52,876 bases of DNA from Gammaproteobacteria bacterium (GCA_028818795.1 JAPPND010000111.1:1-52876); one strand, 5' to 3'. Counted from the first letter of the stretch, positions 17,359 to 27,256 are shown. Translations and numbers: made by a program. The notes: generated by a model not told the origin, from the sequence alone.

Positions 17359-17658
17359 ATGTCCGCGACGGTTGTCAGATTGAGCGAATTCAAGGCCAGA
17401 GCATCGCGGCTGCTCGCCGAATTGACCATCGGCGATGGTGTGATCGTCGTCACTAAAAACGGCTTGGCGAGCGCAGTTGTTCAAAGCTACGAATCGCATC
17501 AGCGGGAGCGTGCCGCCTTGTTGACACTGAAGCAGGTTGTGCAAGGCGAGGCGGACGTATCGGCGGGACGAACGGTACTCCAGCGAAGGGTATTCGCCGA
17601 CATCAAGGCTGGGCTAGCCGACGATCGTTGTGTTAAGTTGTGTACATTGCAAACGTGA
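17359..17658 (+). CDS. Phd/YefM-type antitoxin without its own toxin
   Basis: A 99-residue protein with a Phd/YefM-like N-terminus (VVRLSEFKARASRLLAELTIGDGVIVVTKNGLASAVV) and a longer C-terminal tail. A GGAGG ribosome site lies about 6 bp upstream. No Doc, YoeB or PIN toxin follows: the next genes, 12 bp on, are a ParD-ParE pair with its own antitoxin. It may serve as an extra regulator of the downstream operon or be a leftover half of a lost module. Confidence 0.75.
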   Translation: MSATVVRLSEFKARASRLLAELTIGDGVIVVTKNGLASAVVQSYESHQRERAALLTLKQVVQGEADVSAGRTVLQRRVFADIKAGLADDRCVKLCTLQT

Positions 17659-17670
17659 CGCGGGACCGAC

Positions 17671-17913
17671 ATGTCCGCCACCGTGACACTCCGCTTGGAC
17701 GACAATTTGAAACAACGCCTTGATCGCCTTTCGAAGGCGACGCAGCGCACCAAATCGTTTCTGGCGGCTGAAGCCATCCGCGAGTTTGTCGACCTCAACG
17801 AATGGCAGATTGGGGAGATTGAAGAGGCTGTAGCGGAAGCGGATCGCGAGGAATTCGCGAGCGAGGCGGAGGTCAGGAGAGTGTTGGGCAAGTGGCGAGT
17901 CGGTGGAGGTTAG
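17671..17913 (+). CDS. parD: ParD/CopG-type ribbon-helix-helix antitoxin
   Basis: An 80-residue antitoxin. The first residues SATVTLRLDDNLKQRLDRLSKATQRTKSFLAAEAIREFV form the ribbon-helix-helix DNA-binding fold, and the acidic tail (EEAVAEADREEFASEAEV) would bind the toxin. It overlaps the toxin gene by 11 bp. It leads the overlapping chain parD-parE-recC-recB-recD. Confidence 0.85.
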   Translation: MSATVTLRLDDNLKQRLDRLSKATQRTKSFLAAEAIREFVDLNEWQIGEIEEAVAEADREEFASEAEVRRVLGKWRVGGG

Positions 17914-18193
17914 GTGGCTCGCCACGGCACTGCGGAACCTGGACGATGAAGCCGAGTTTGTTGCCAAGGACAATCCGGCGGCGGCTCGACGAATAGTCGG
18001 ACGAATTCACGAGGCAGTCGATAACCTGAAGGCCAATCCTGCTATGGGTCGTCCTGGCCGCATCCATGGCACCCGAGAGTTGGTCATTCCCGGGACACGC
18101 TACATCGTTCCCTATCGCGTCAGACCGCGGCCGAACCGCATCGAGATCCTGCGGGTGTTCCACACTTCGCGACGTTTGCCGGAGCATTGGTGA
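17903..18193 (+). CDS. parE: ParE/RelE-family toxin
   Basis: A 96-residue toxin of the RelE/ParE fold, starting with GTG inside the antitoxin gene. Family hallmarks are RWLATALRNLDDEAEFVAKDNPAAARRIV, NPAMGRPGRIHGTREL, and the C-terminal strand RIEILRVFHTSRR. ParE members poison DNA gyrase and break DNA, while RelE members cleave mRNA; the layout favours ParE. Its TGA shares a base with the recC start (TGATG), which couples its translation to recC. Confidence 0.88.
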   Translation: MEVRWLATALRNLDDEAEFVAKDNPAAARRIVGRIHEAVDNLKANPAMGRPGRIHGTRELVIPGTRYIVPYRVRPRPNRIEILRVFHTSRRLPEHW

Positions 18194-21100
18194 TGGCCAT
18201 CGAAATCCTAGCCGGCAATCGCCTCGAAACCCTCGCCGAACGGCTAGCGGAAGAGATGCGGCGAAACCCTCTCGACCCCTTCGAACCGGAGCGGATCGTG
18301 GTTCCACACCCAACGCTCGGTCGTTGGCTCGTGCTCGCATTGGCGAAGGAACTCGGCATCGCGGCGAACATTTCCATCGAACTGCCGGCCCAGTTCGCGT
18401 GGTCGATCATGCACGATGCGCTCGGCACGCTTTCCAGGGACACGCCGTTCGCCCCTGACCGGCTGCGCTGGCGGATCTACGACCAAGTGGCGACCCTTGA
18501 CGGTCCCAACACGGCGCCCGTGCGCAACTACCTGGCGGACGGCGATCCGCGCAAGCGCTTCGAGCTGGCGGATCGCCTGGCGCGGGTCTACGACCGCTGC
18601 CTGCTTTACCGGCCCGACTGGATCCAGGAGTGGGAACGTGGCGAGACGCCGCATTGGCAGGCGCAGCTCTGGCGTCGTCTGATGGAAGGGGTGGCCGAAC
18701 CCAGTCACTGGGTCGCGGCGATCGACGCTTTCCGCGCGGCGAGCGATTCGTTCGGCAGGGTCGAGAACTGGCCTCGGCGGGCGAGCTTCTTCGGTGTGGC
18801 CGCGTTGTCTCCCTCCTACCTCGACCTCTTGCGGCTAGCTGGCGAACACATCGACGTCCGCCTGTACCTACTCAGCCCGTGCCGGGAGTATTGGAGCGAC
18901 ATCGCCCCCCGGCGCGTCATCCAGCGGCGCGCCGATCCTAAGGATCCCGCCGAGGAATACCGCACCGAGGGCAACGAACTGCTGAGTGCATGGGGCAAGC
19001 TCGGAGGGCACATGCAGGAGCTCCTGTTGGGCTCTGAACTGTCAACCGGAACACCCGAGGAGCGACACGACGAGCCCGACCTGGGCACCGCGTTGGGTGC
19101 CGTGCAGCGGGACATCCTCGACCTCCGGCTTGCGTCGGAAGCCAAGGCCGCCGACCCCGTGCCCGCGGACGACTCCATCCAGATCCACGTCTGCCACTCG
19201 GCGATGCGCGAGGCGGAAGTGCTGCACGACCGGTTGCTCGGGCTGTTCGACGCGCACCCGGACATCCAGCCTGCGGACGTGCTGGTACTCACGCCGAACA
19301 TCGTCGACTACGCACCCGCCGTCGAAGCCGTGTTCGCCGCCGCCGATGTCATCCGGTTCAACATCGCTCGCCCCCGCGCTTCTGCGACCCGGGCGGTGCA
19401 GGCGTTTCTCGATCTCTTGGCCTTGCCCGATTCGCGCTACGGTGCGGAGGCGGTGATGGCGCCGCTGGAGTCCAAGGCGGTACGCGAAAGGTTCCGGATC
19501 GCGGAACGGCAGCTCTCGACGCTGCGCGAGTGGGTCCACGAAGCGGGCATCCGATGGGGCATCGACGCCGATCACCGCGCAGACGAGGGACTGCCCAGAT
19601 TCGGTGGCCATGCCTGGCGTCAGGGCATCGACCGGTTGCTGCTCGGCTATGCCATGGACGGCGAAACGGCGATGTTCGACGACGTGGCGCCTTATTCGAC
19701 CGACTCGGCGGGATTCTCCGGCGACTACGAACTCCTGGGCCGGTTCGTCGACTACTGCGAGGGGGCGATCGAACTGCGGGAGCTAAAGGACGAGGCGCGG
19801 TCGGCGGTCGATTGGGCCGAATGCCTTCACGCCTTGGTGGAACGGTTCTTCGCGACCAATTGGGAGAATGCCGGAGAGACCGCCACCGTAACCCGGCTCA
19901 TCGACGACGTCGTGACGGAGTGCGAGGTCGACACGCCGGTTCCCTTCGGCGTGTTTCGGGACGTGCTCGGCCGGACCGCGACCGGGTTGTCGAGACCGGC
20001 GGCCCGGCTTGCCGACGGCGTAACGGTCGTCTCGCTCGGCATTGGCCAGGTCTTTCCCGCCAAGGTCGTCTGTGCCCTGGGCATGAACGACCGCCTGTTC
20101 CCGCGCCGCCCGTCGCCGTCGTCCTTCGACTTGGTGGATGCCGACGACGAGCGAACCGGCGACCGCAATACCCGCGACGAGGATCGGTTCGCGTTCCTCG
20201 AAGCGCTGCTCGCGGCCCGCCGGTATTTCCTGGTGAGCTACACCGGACGCAACGTCCGGGACGACAAGCCGATGCCGCCTTCGGTGGTCGTGGACGAACT
20301 ACGCGACTACCTGCAGCGCCGCTTCGACGAGGGTTTCGACACGACCCATCCCCTGCAGCCGTTCAGTCGTCGCTACTTCGAGGCGGACAGCGGCCTATGG
20401 AGCTACTCCGCCTCGATGCTCGATGCCGCCCGCACACTCGCTGGACATGCCGACAGGGAAACCGACGCCCGGGCGCGTCAACGCTTCACGGTGCCTTTCG
20501 ATTCCGTGGGCAAGGAGCGGGAAAGGCGGGTCGACCTAGAACGCCTGATCGCGTTTTTCCGCAACCCGACCCGGGCGTTCCTGCGTGATCACCTCGGCAT
20601 CCGCCTTGAGGTCGACGAGATCGCGTTGGCGGAAGACGAGCCGTTCAAGCTCGACGGCCTAGGGCAATGGGCCCTTAAGTCAGAGATGTACAACATTGAT
20701 GCCGGCGAGGAAGTTGTCGAGGGGATCAAGCGGCTGGTGACAGCTCGCGGTCGCCTGCCGACCGGTGCCCCGGGTGATGTCGTTTACGAGGACATGCAGG
20801 CGGATATAAGGGAGTTCCGGCGGGCGCTCAAGCGCTACGGAAAAGCGCTCGCGGCGGATCCCAAGGACATCGAAGTGAATGTCCGGGGGTATCGTCTGAC
20901 GGGCGCGGTAGAAAACGTTGCCCTTGCCGACCGCGGCAACCGGTACGAGTTGCTGCGCTGGCGTATCGGCAGGATCCGTCCCCAGGACCGCTTCGGGGCG
21001 TGGCTCGAACTGCTGGCATGGGTTGTGGCCCAGGAGAAGTTGGAAGCGGAAGCGCATCTGGTTTGTTTGGCACCGGGCGGTGTCGAGACGACGATGCTCG

Positions 21101-21423
21101 TGGCACCTGACGCCAAAGATGCGCGCGAACATCTCGGTCTTTGGCTGGGCGCTTGGTGGCGGGGAACAGAGCAACTGCTGCCGTTCGCCCCTGCGGCATC
21201 GATGAAATACGCCGAACGCTTTGTGAAGTCGCAGGACCGTGAGGTTGCGTGGAACGCGGCCTGCGAGGAATGGGACGGCGAACGAGCATACGATGGTCTG
21301 TTGAACGCCAATGTCTCGCTGGCCTACGACGGCGAAGACCCATTCGACGAGAGCAAGTTCGCGGATCTCGCCGAGGCGTTGTTGCTGCCGCTTCTCGCTG
21401 CAGAACGGGAGCCCGGCGAATGA
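18193..21423 (+). CDS. recC: exodeoxyribonuclease V gamma subunit RecC
   Basis: A 1076-residue RecC, the scaffold and Chi-recognition subunit of RecBCD. The N-terminus has the family start IEILAGNRLETLAERLAEEM, VVPHPTLGRWLVLALA and NISIELPAQFAWSI. Later landmarks include VLVLTPNIVDYAPAVEAVF and GMNDRLFPRRPSPSSFDLV. A GGAG site lies 8 bp before the ATG, which overlaps the ParE stop. Its own stop overlaps the recB ATG. Length is close to the E. coli protein. No intact Walker A is seen, as expected for the inactive helicase fold. Confidence 0.93.
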   Translation: MAIEILAGNRLETLAERLAEEMRRNPLDPFEPERIVVPHPTLGRWLVLALAKELGIAANISIELPAQFAWSIMHDALGTLSRDTPFAPDRLRWRIYDQVATLDGPNTAPVRNYLADGDPRKRFELADRLARVYDRCLLYRPDWIQEWERGETPHWQAQLWRRLMEGVAEPSHWVAAIDAFRAASDSFGRVENWPRRASFFGVAALSPSYLDLLRLAGEHIDVRLYLLSPCREYWSDIAPRRVIQRRADPKDPAEEYRTEGNELLSAWGKLGGHMQELLLGSELSTGTPEERHDEPDLGTALGAVQRDILDLRLASEAKAADPVPADDSIQIHVCHSAMREAEVLHDRLLGLFDAHPDIQPADVLVLTPNIVDYAPAVEAVFAAADVIRFNIARPRASATRAVQAFLDLLALPDSRYGAEAVMAPLESKAVRERFRIAERQLSTLREWVHEAGIRWGIDADHRADEGLPRFGGHAWRQGIDRLLLGYAMDGETAMFDDVAPYSTDSAGFSGDYELLGRFVDYCEGAIELRELKDEARSAVDWAECLHALVERFFATNWENAGETATVTRLIDDVVTECEVDTPVPFGVFRDVLGRTATGLSRPAARLADGVTVVSLGIGQVFPAKVVCALGMNDRLFPRRPSPSSFDLVDADDERTGDRNTRDEDRFAFLEALLAARRYFLVSYTGRNVRDDKPMPPSVVVDELRDYLQRRFDEGFDTTHPLQPFSRRYFEADSGLWSYSASMLDAARTLAGHADRETDARARQRFTVPFDSVGKERERRVDLERLIAFFRNPTRAFLRDHLGIRLEVDEIALAEDEPFKLDGLGQWALKSEMYNIDAGEEVVEGIKRLVTARGRLPTGAPGDVVYEDMQADIREFRRALKRYGKALAADPKDIEVNVRGYRLTGAVENVALADRGNRYELLRWRIGRIRPQDRFGAWLELLAWVVAQEKLEAEAHLVCLAPGGVETTMLVAPDAKDAREHLGLWLGAWWRGTEQLLPFAPAASMKYAERFVKSQDREVAWNAACEEWDGERAYDGLLNANVSLAYDGEDPFDESKFADLAEALLLPLLAAEREPGE

Positions 21424-24400
21424 ACCGCAGCGAAAAGACGCCGTCGGATGTCACGCTGGATGATGCGCCGGAACTGTTGATCGAGGCCAGTGCGGGCACC
21501 GGCAAGACCAACGCCCTGACCACCCTTGCCGCTCGTTTGCTGGTCGAGAAACGCGTCGAGATCGGCGAAATGCTGGTGGTCACCTTCACGATCGCCGCGA
21601 CGGGCGAACTGCGCGACCGGATACGTACGACGTTGCGGGCCGTACTGCGCCTAGCTAGAGGCGAGGATTCCAAACCCAAGGCACAGGACCAGGCGTTGCT
21701 CGAGCGTTGGAAAGAGCTCGGCATCGATGGCACCGACATCGCGCGACGCCTTGACTTGGCATTGAATGACCTTGACCGGGCCAATGTCATGACTATCCAC
21801 GGTTTCTGCCAGCGCGTGCTCGCTGATTTCGCGTTCGAAGGGGGACTGCCGTTCGGGTTCGAGGTAGCCGGCGACGGGGCGGATGCGTTGAACGCCGCAG
21901 TCACCGACGAGTGGCGCCGGTGGGCCTATCCCGCATCGCCGCTGCTGTTTCGCTATGCCATGAAGAAGGGTCTCGCGGCGGACGAGCTAGTCGGGTGGGT
22001 TTCGGGCTACGTGGCGAGGCTCGACCTCGACATCGTCGGTGTGGATACGTCGACCGATGACGCGTTGAGCGGCCTAGACGGGCTCGAATGCGCTTGGCGG
22101 CACGCGGTTAGCAACGCAAGGGACACCCACCAGGCGGAGGCGGAGTCGATGCCTGATGGTGATCGCGACCGCATTGCCGCCGTGCTGCAACGGGCTGAAG
22201 CCGTGTTCTGCACGGGTGGTAGCTATCTTGGCAAACAACGTGAAAGCAAGCGTCTGCGCACCGGGAGTCCCGCGCTTGCCGAGGTTCTCGACGAGCTCGA
22301 CCGGGTATCAGTGGAACTACGTACTGGCTACGATGGTCTGTTGCCATGCTTGCGTCGCGATGCCTTGCTTAACACACGTGCCTTGTTGGACCACCGCGTC
22401 CGGGAGGATCGTAGACTCGGTTTCGACGACCTGCTCACTGGCGTGCACCGGGCACTTGACGCCGGCAAGGGCCTTGCGCGGCGCATCCGCGACCGCTACC
22501 CGTGGGCGCTCATCGACGAGTACCAAGATACCGACCGGGTGCAGGCGGAGATCTTCCGCCGGATCTACCGAGACACGCGACTGGTCGGCGACAACGGCGC
22601 GCTGATCATCGTCGGCGATCCCAAGCAGTCGATCTACCGGTTCCGCAGCGCCGACATCTTCGCCTACCTGAACACCAGCGTTGCCGTCGCCGCTGACGCG
22701 AAGCTCCGCCTGTCGCGCAACTACCGTTCGGTGCCGGCTCTGACTGCCGCGGTGAATGCCGTGTTCGACCACCCCTGCCCCTTCGCACTCACCGGGATTG
22801 GCTACGATCCCGTCGAATCCGCGATCAAAAAACCCGAACTCGCAATCGACGGCGAAACGGTCGCCGGGGGCGGGAGTGCGCCGTTTCAGATCCGGTACTT
22901 CCCATGGGGAGAAAAGTTGTGGACGAAACCCGCCATGGGAGACCTGGCGGCTCGTTTGGCCGCCGACGAGATCGCCGCCGTTCTCAGGCTCGCTGACCAG
23001 GGCCAGGCGAAACTGGGGCGTGAGCCGGTGCGCGGCTCGGATATCGCGGTGCTGGTACGTACCGCCGAACAGGGGCGACGGGTCGCCCGGTCACTCCACG
23101 AACGCCACATCGCAAGCGTAGAGATCGGCATCGAGAACGTCATGGCGAGCCGCGAGGCGGAGCAGCTCGAACGCCTGCTGTGGGCAATCGCCAAACCCCA
23201 GTCGCCAAACCGTATCCGAGGTGCTCTGACGGCGGACGTTCTGGGGCTCGACGCCGCAGCGGTGGGCGCTCTGCAGGACGACGACAACGCCTGGAATGTC
23301 TGGACCGAACGCCTTGCCAACTGGCTCGAGGAATGGGAACGGGCAGATGTCGCCGCCTTGATCGGGCGCATCCTGGAATCCGAGGAAATCAAGGGTGCCG
23401 ACCGCCTGTTGCGATACCGGGACGGGGCGCGGCGGTTGACCAACCTCAAGCATCTGGCGGAGCTATTGCAGGACGCCGAGACTCGCGAACGCTACTCGCC
23501 GACCGGGCTTGCCGCCTGGTTTACCCGGCAGCGCGCAAACGCGGGCGACCGCGACGAGATGGCCCTGCTCCGGCTCGACAGCGACGAGCAGCTGGTCAAG
23601 ATCGTCACCATGCACGCCGCCAAGGGCCTCGAATTCCCGATCGTTTTTTGTCCGTTCCTCTGGGCCGCGAACGCGCGGCGCGACCCGGATTGGGCTAACT
23701 ATCACGCCTCCGAGGCCGGCCACCGGGAGATCCTGCACCTTGATCCCACGGATGCCGAATCCGACATCGACTGGCAGGAGGGGTTCTCCGACGAAACACG
23801 TCTCCTCTACGTGGCGTTGACCCGCGCTCGGGAACGTTGCGTCGTGACCTGGACGAAGATCCGCTCGACGGAGAACGCGCCGCTGGCGTGGTTGCTCTAC
23901 GGCCGCGAATCGGCTTCGGAGGGGATGGACGCCGCAGCCGTCGCGAAGGCCGTTCGTGACGCCAGGGGACTGTCGCCCGAGCAATGGCGGGCAGGTTTGG
24001 ACGATCTGGCCATCGGATGTTCTGCAGAAATCGGCATCGTCGACATGGACCTCGGCTACGAGTCGCCGCCGGTCGAACACACCTCGACCGGGCCGGCGGA
24101 ACTCACCGTGCGCCACTTGGGCCGGGAACTGGCGAGGGTTCGCCAGATGAGCAGCTACTCGGCACTGGCCCACAGCGCGGGTGCCGCCGAGTCGCCCGAC
24201 GATCATGAGACGGTGGAGCAGCCCGACCGGGACGAGGCCGAACCGACGGAAGAAGAGGAAGAGGCGACGGCAGGGGAATCCGTTCGGAATGCCCTCACCT
24301 TTCCGGCGGGTCGACGGGTCGGCAACTGTCTGCATCGGATCTTCGAACGTCTCGACCGGGGCGAGGAGGAATCCCTCGAAGAGGCCTGTCGCGAGGGTCT

Positions 24401-25010
24401 GGCCAGGTACCGGATTGACCCTCAGTGGGTAGACGTGGCGCAGTCGATGGTGGCGAACACCCGGGAGACTCTGCTTGCCGCGGCCGAGGGTCCCGGTGTC
24501 GGCAAGGGGTTCCGGCTTCATGATCTCGAACGCGCCGTCCCGGAGATGGAGTTCCACCTGCCGCTGGAAGGACTCGACCGCCGCCGACTCGGAGAGGCCC
24601 TTGCGGATCATGGCTACGACAACCCGTTCGCAGGGTCTCGATCGAACATCGAAGGCTATCTGCGCGGATTCATCGATCTCGTCGCCAGCCACGACGGCGT
24701 CTGGTACGTGCTCGACTACAAATCCAACTGGCTCGGCAATCGCCTCGACGACTATCGGCTGGCAGGCATCACGAAAGCGATGCGCGACCATCGCTACCCG
24801 CTTCAATACCTGCTCTACCTCGTCGCGTTGAGCCGTTACCTAGCCGGCCGCTTGCCCGGGTACGACTACGACCAGCACATCGGCGGTGCCTTCTACCTGT
24901 TCCTGCGCGGCATGGATCCGGCGGCCGGCATGACCCGGGGCGTCTACTTCGACCGTCCGAGCCGGGCCTGCATCGACGCCCTCGACGCCTGTTTCAGGGG
25001 GGCGGCATGA
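21420..25010 (+). CDS. recB: exodeoxyribonuclease V beta subunit RecB
   Basis: A 1196-residue RecB with helicase and nuclease domains. Motifs in order: Walker A EASAGTGKT (residues 22-30), LIDEYQDTD, VGDPKQSIYRFRSADI, VTMHAAKGLEFP, LLYVALTRARER, and the nuclease core GFIDLV...VLDYKSN followed by YPLQYLLYLVALSRYL. The aspartates and lysine match the metal site of E. coli RecB. An acidic linker (TEEEEEATAG) separates helicase and nuclease. The ATG overlaps the recC stop, and the stop overlaps the recD start, both as ATGA. Confidence 0.95.
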   Translation: MNRSEKTPSDVTLDDAPELLIEASAGTGKTNALTTLAARLLVEKRVEIGEMLVVTFTIAATGELRDRIRTTLRAVLRLARGEDSKPKAQDQALLERWKELGIDGTDIARRLDLALNDLDRANVMTIHGFCQRVLADFAFEGGLPFGFEVAGDGADALNAAVTDEWRRWAYPASPLLFRYAMKKGLAADELVGWVSGYVARLDLDIVGVDTSTDDALSGLDGLECAWRHAVSNARDTHQAEAESMPDGDRDRIAAVLQRAEAVFCTGGSYLGKQRESKRLRTGSPALAEVLDELDRVSVELRTGYDGLLPCLRRDALLNTRALLDHRVREDRRLGFDDLLTGVHRALDAGKGLARRIRDRYPWALIDEYQDTDRVQAEIFRRIYRDTRLVGDNGALIIVGDPKQSIYRFRSADIFAYLNTSVAVAADAKLRLSRNYRSVPALTAAVNAVFDHPCPFALTGIGYDPVESAIKKPELAIDGETVAGGGSAPFQIRYFPWGEKLWTKPAMGDLAARLAADEIAAVLRLADQGQAKLGREPVRGSDIAVLVRTAEQGRRVARSLHERHIASVEIGIENVMASREAEQLERLLWAIAKPQSPNRIRGALTADVLGLDAAAVGALQDDDNAWNVWTERLANWLEEWERADVAALIGRILESEEIKGADRLLRYRDGARRLTNLKHLAELLQDAETRERYSPTGLAAWFTRQRANAGDRDEMALLRLDSDEQLVKIVTMHAAKGLEFPIVFCPFLWAANARRDPDWANYHASEAGHREILHLDPTDAESDIDWQEGFSDETRLLYVALTRARERCVVTWTKIRSTENAPLAWLLYGRESASEGMDAAAVAKAVRDARGLSPEQWRAGLDDLAIGCSAEIGIVDMDLGYESPPVEHTSTGPAELTVRHLGRELARVRQMSSYSALAHSAGAAESPDDHETVEQPDRDEAEPTEEEEEATAGESVRNALTFPAGRRVGNCLHRIFERLDRGEEESLEEACREGLARYRIDPQWVDVAQSMVANTRETLLAAAEGPGVGKGFRLHDLERAVPEMEFHLPLEGLDRRRLGEALADHGYDNPFAGSRSNIEGYLRGFIDLVASHDGVWYVLDYKSNWLGNRLDDYRLAGITKAMRDHRYPLQYLLYLVALSRYLAGRLPGYDYDQHIGGAFYLFLRGMDPAAGMTRGVYFDRPSRACIDALDACFRGAA

Positions 25011-26749
25011 TCGAACTCCTCGAGGAACTGCACGATCAGGACCTGATCGCCGACATCGATTGGCATTTCGCGCGGCTGATGGCCCGGTTCGATGGCAACG
25101 ACCGTCCGGAGGTGGCGCTTGCGGCAGCCCTTGCCAGTGTTCAGACCCGCCGCGGACATGCCTGCCTCGACCTTTCGGCGTGCGCGGGCGGCCCGCTGGC
25201 ATCGGTGCTCGAAGAACCGGCGTCGGTCGACCTGCCGATTCCGTCCCATGCCCTGCCTCTCCTGGACGATTGGCGAGACTCGCTGCTCGCCAGCCCGGTC
25301 GTCGCCGGACCGGAAAGCGAGCGAGATGCGCCACTCACACTCGACCATGCCGGGAGGCTTTACCTCACCCGCTACCGCAACGCCGAGACCGAAGCGGCGG
25401 CGCGGTTCATCGAGATGGCTCGGGTCCGAACCGAGGTCCCTGGCATCGATGCCAAGCTGGACAGCCTGTTCGGTTCGCAGGACTTCGACCAGCGACGCGC
25501 GGCGGAGACGGTTCTACGTCGCCGACTGTGCGTGGTGACCGGGGGGCCGGGAACCGGCAAGACGTTTGTTGCGGCGCGGGTCATCGCGGCGTTGGTGGAC
25601 CTTTCGTTCGCGAAGGGGGACCGGATCGCCTTGGCCGCGCCGACGGGGAAAGCCGCCGCACGCCTGCAGGAATCGGTCTCAACGCAAATGGCCGAGCTCG
25701 AGGAGAAGATTCCGGCGTTGCGCAACTACCAAGTTAGTGCCAGCACCGTGCATCGGCTGCTGTACCGGACACGGGGCGGGCGGCTTCCAGTAGACGCCGT
25801 CATACTGGACGAGGCGTCCATGGTCGACTTGGCGCTCATGTCGCGACTCGTCGGCGTCCTGCCGGACGATGCCCGGCTGGTGGTGCTCGGGGATGCGCAC
25901 CAGTTGGCGTCGGTGCAACCCGGTGCCGTGCTGGGCGATCTATGCGCGGCTGCGGCAATGCTCGGTTCGCCGCTCGCCGGCTGTGTTCAGCCGTTGACGG
26001 AGAGCCGTCGTTTTGAACGGCAAAGCGGCATCGGTCGTCTCGCCGATGCGATCGTGGCCGGCGACGTTGCCGCTGCCGTTGGCGCGTTGAAGGACGAGCG
26101 GGATCCGCAAACGGAGTTGCGGCCCTTGACGGATGCCGGTGAATTCGAGCGGTTAGCTCAACGCCACGCGGTCGAGTCGTGGGCCCCGTGTCTTGAGAAT
26201 TCACTCGGCACACCTTTCCCGAGTCGCCGCGTACTATGCGCCCACCGCCACGGTCCCTTCGGCATGCATCGCTTCAACCGGCTGGTCGAGGCGGAACTTC
26301 GCGAGCGCGGCCTAGTTGGCCAGGAGGAGTTCTACCCGGGTCGGCCGATCATCGTCACCCGTAATGACCCGGCCACGGGGCTGTCCAACGGCGACACGGG
26401 TGTCGTGGTCGACGATGGTCACGGCAAGCGGGTCTGGTTTCCGGAACTCAAACACCCCGGCAGCGAACGATTCGCCGTGTCTCCCGCGCGCCTGCCGGAC
26501 CACGACAGCTTCTTCGCGCTGACGGTGCATCGCGCACAGGGCTCGGAATACGACGAGGTCGCCTTCATACCGGGACCTGCGGAGTCGCGGGTTGTGACCC
26601 GGGAGTTAATCTACACCGCGGTGACGCGGGCCCGGTATAGGGTTGTCGTCTATGGCGGTGAGGATGGCGTTGGCGAAGCGGTGGGGCGTTCCACTGTCCG
26701 GTTGGGGGGCTTGGAATCCAGGCTTCTGGCAGGAGCGTCCGCCAGATAA
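25007..26749 (+). CDS. recD: exodeoxyribonuclease V alpha subunit RecD
   Basis: A 580-residue RecD, the fast 5'-3' helicase of RecBCD. The Walker A motif VVTGGPGTGKT lies near residues 176-186, followed by ALAAPTGKAAARL, motif II ILDEASMVDLALM, VVLGDAHQLASVQPG, and the C-terminal LTVHRAQGSEYDEV and ELIYTAVTRAR segments. Having RecD directly after RecB completes a standard RecC-RecB-RecD enzyme. No thyA, ptrA or argA neighbour is present, so the order differs from the enterobacterial locus. Confidence 0.95.
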   Translation: MIELLEELHDQDLIADIDWHFARLMARFDGNDRPEVALAAALASVQTRRGHACLDLSACAGGPLASVLEEPASVDLPIPSHALPLLDDWRDSLLASPVVAGPESERDAPLTLDHAGRLYLTRYRNAETEAAARFIEMARVRTEVPGIDAKLDSLFGSQDFDQRRAAETVLRRRLCVVTGGPGTGKTFVAARVIAALVDLSFAKGDRIALAAPTGKAAARLQESVSTQMAELEEKIPALRNYQVSASTVHRLLYRTRGGRLPVDAVILDEASMVDLALMSRLVGVLPDDARLVVLGDAHQLASVQPGAVLGDLCAAAAMLGSPLAGCVQPLTESRRFERQSGIGRLADAIVAGDVAAAVGALKDERDPQTELRPLTDAGEFERLAQRHAVESWAPCLENSLGTPFPSRRVLCAHRHGPFGMHRFNRLVEAELRERGLVGQEEFYPGRPIIVTRNDPATGLSNGDTGVVVDDGHGKRVWFPELKHPGSERFAVSPARLPDHDSFFALTVHRAQGSEYDEVAFIPGPAESRVVTRELIYTAVTRARYRVVVYGGEDGVGEAVGRSTVRLGGLESRLLAGASAR

Positions 26750-26825
26750 TCAAACTGACACACCTTGGTGGCGTACTTGCCGGGAATTGACGCGCTGTGT
26801 ACTGTCGGTGACGTTAAAGAACCCA

Positions 26826-27104
26826 ATGCAGATCGTGATCCCACGACTCGCCAAAATAGCGATGCTGGGTCTGTTTACGGCCGGCCTCGCGATGCAGTCG
26901 CTTCACATGGGGCACGACCTGGTCGCCGCCGAGGCGGTCGAATGCGCGTGCGCTGCAACCGACCGACCCGAGAACGCGGTGGATGTCCTGCCGGCAGTCG
27001 TTGACGTGGCGGACGTGGAGATTCCGGCGTCTGCGCCAGTCTTTACGGGCCTTGGCAGGGCTTCCGTCATCTCCCATGGAGCACGTGCCCCGCCGCTAGG
27101 TTGA
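26826..27104 (+). CDS. small exported hypothetical protein ahead of the TonB receptor
   Basis: A 92-residue protein with a hydrophobic N-terminal signal (IAMLGLFTAGLAMQSL) followed by HMGHDL and a CAC motif in VECACAATD. Small exported proteins with His and Cys pairs often precede metal-linked TonB receptors, so a minor metal-binding or accessory role is plausible but unproven. It starts at an ATG with no strong ribosome site. A TTGACG -35-like hexamer is at 26787-26792, without a convincing -10. A 6-bp stem hairpin (27114-27129) follows the gene. Confidence 0.5.
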   Translation: MQIVIPRLAKIAMLGLFTAGLAMQSLHMGHDLVAAEAVECACAATDRPENAVDVLPAVVDVADVEIPASAPVFTGLGRASVISHGARAPPLG

Positions 27105-27256
27105 AGTTGCGCCGTCGCCTTTCGGCGACAGATGAGCAACCTCGTGCCAAGGCCGTTGTCGTATTGCGTCGCCGTCGGCTACGCGAAGTGCGCCAAGGCA
27201 GTGTTCCTTAAGGGCTCGGCGATGGAACCGTGGCCCGTGCAAATGGGTTCAGACAA

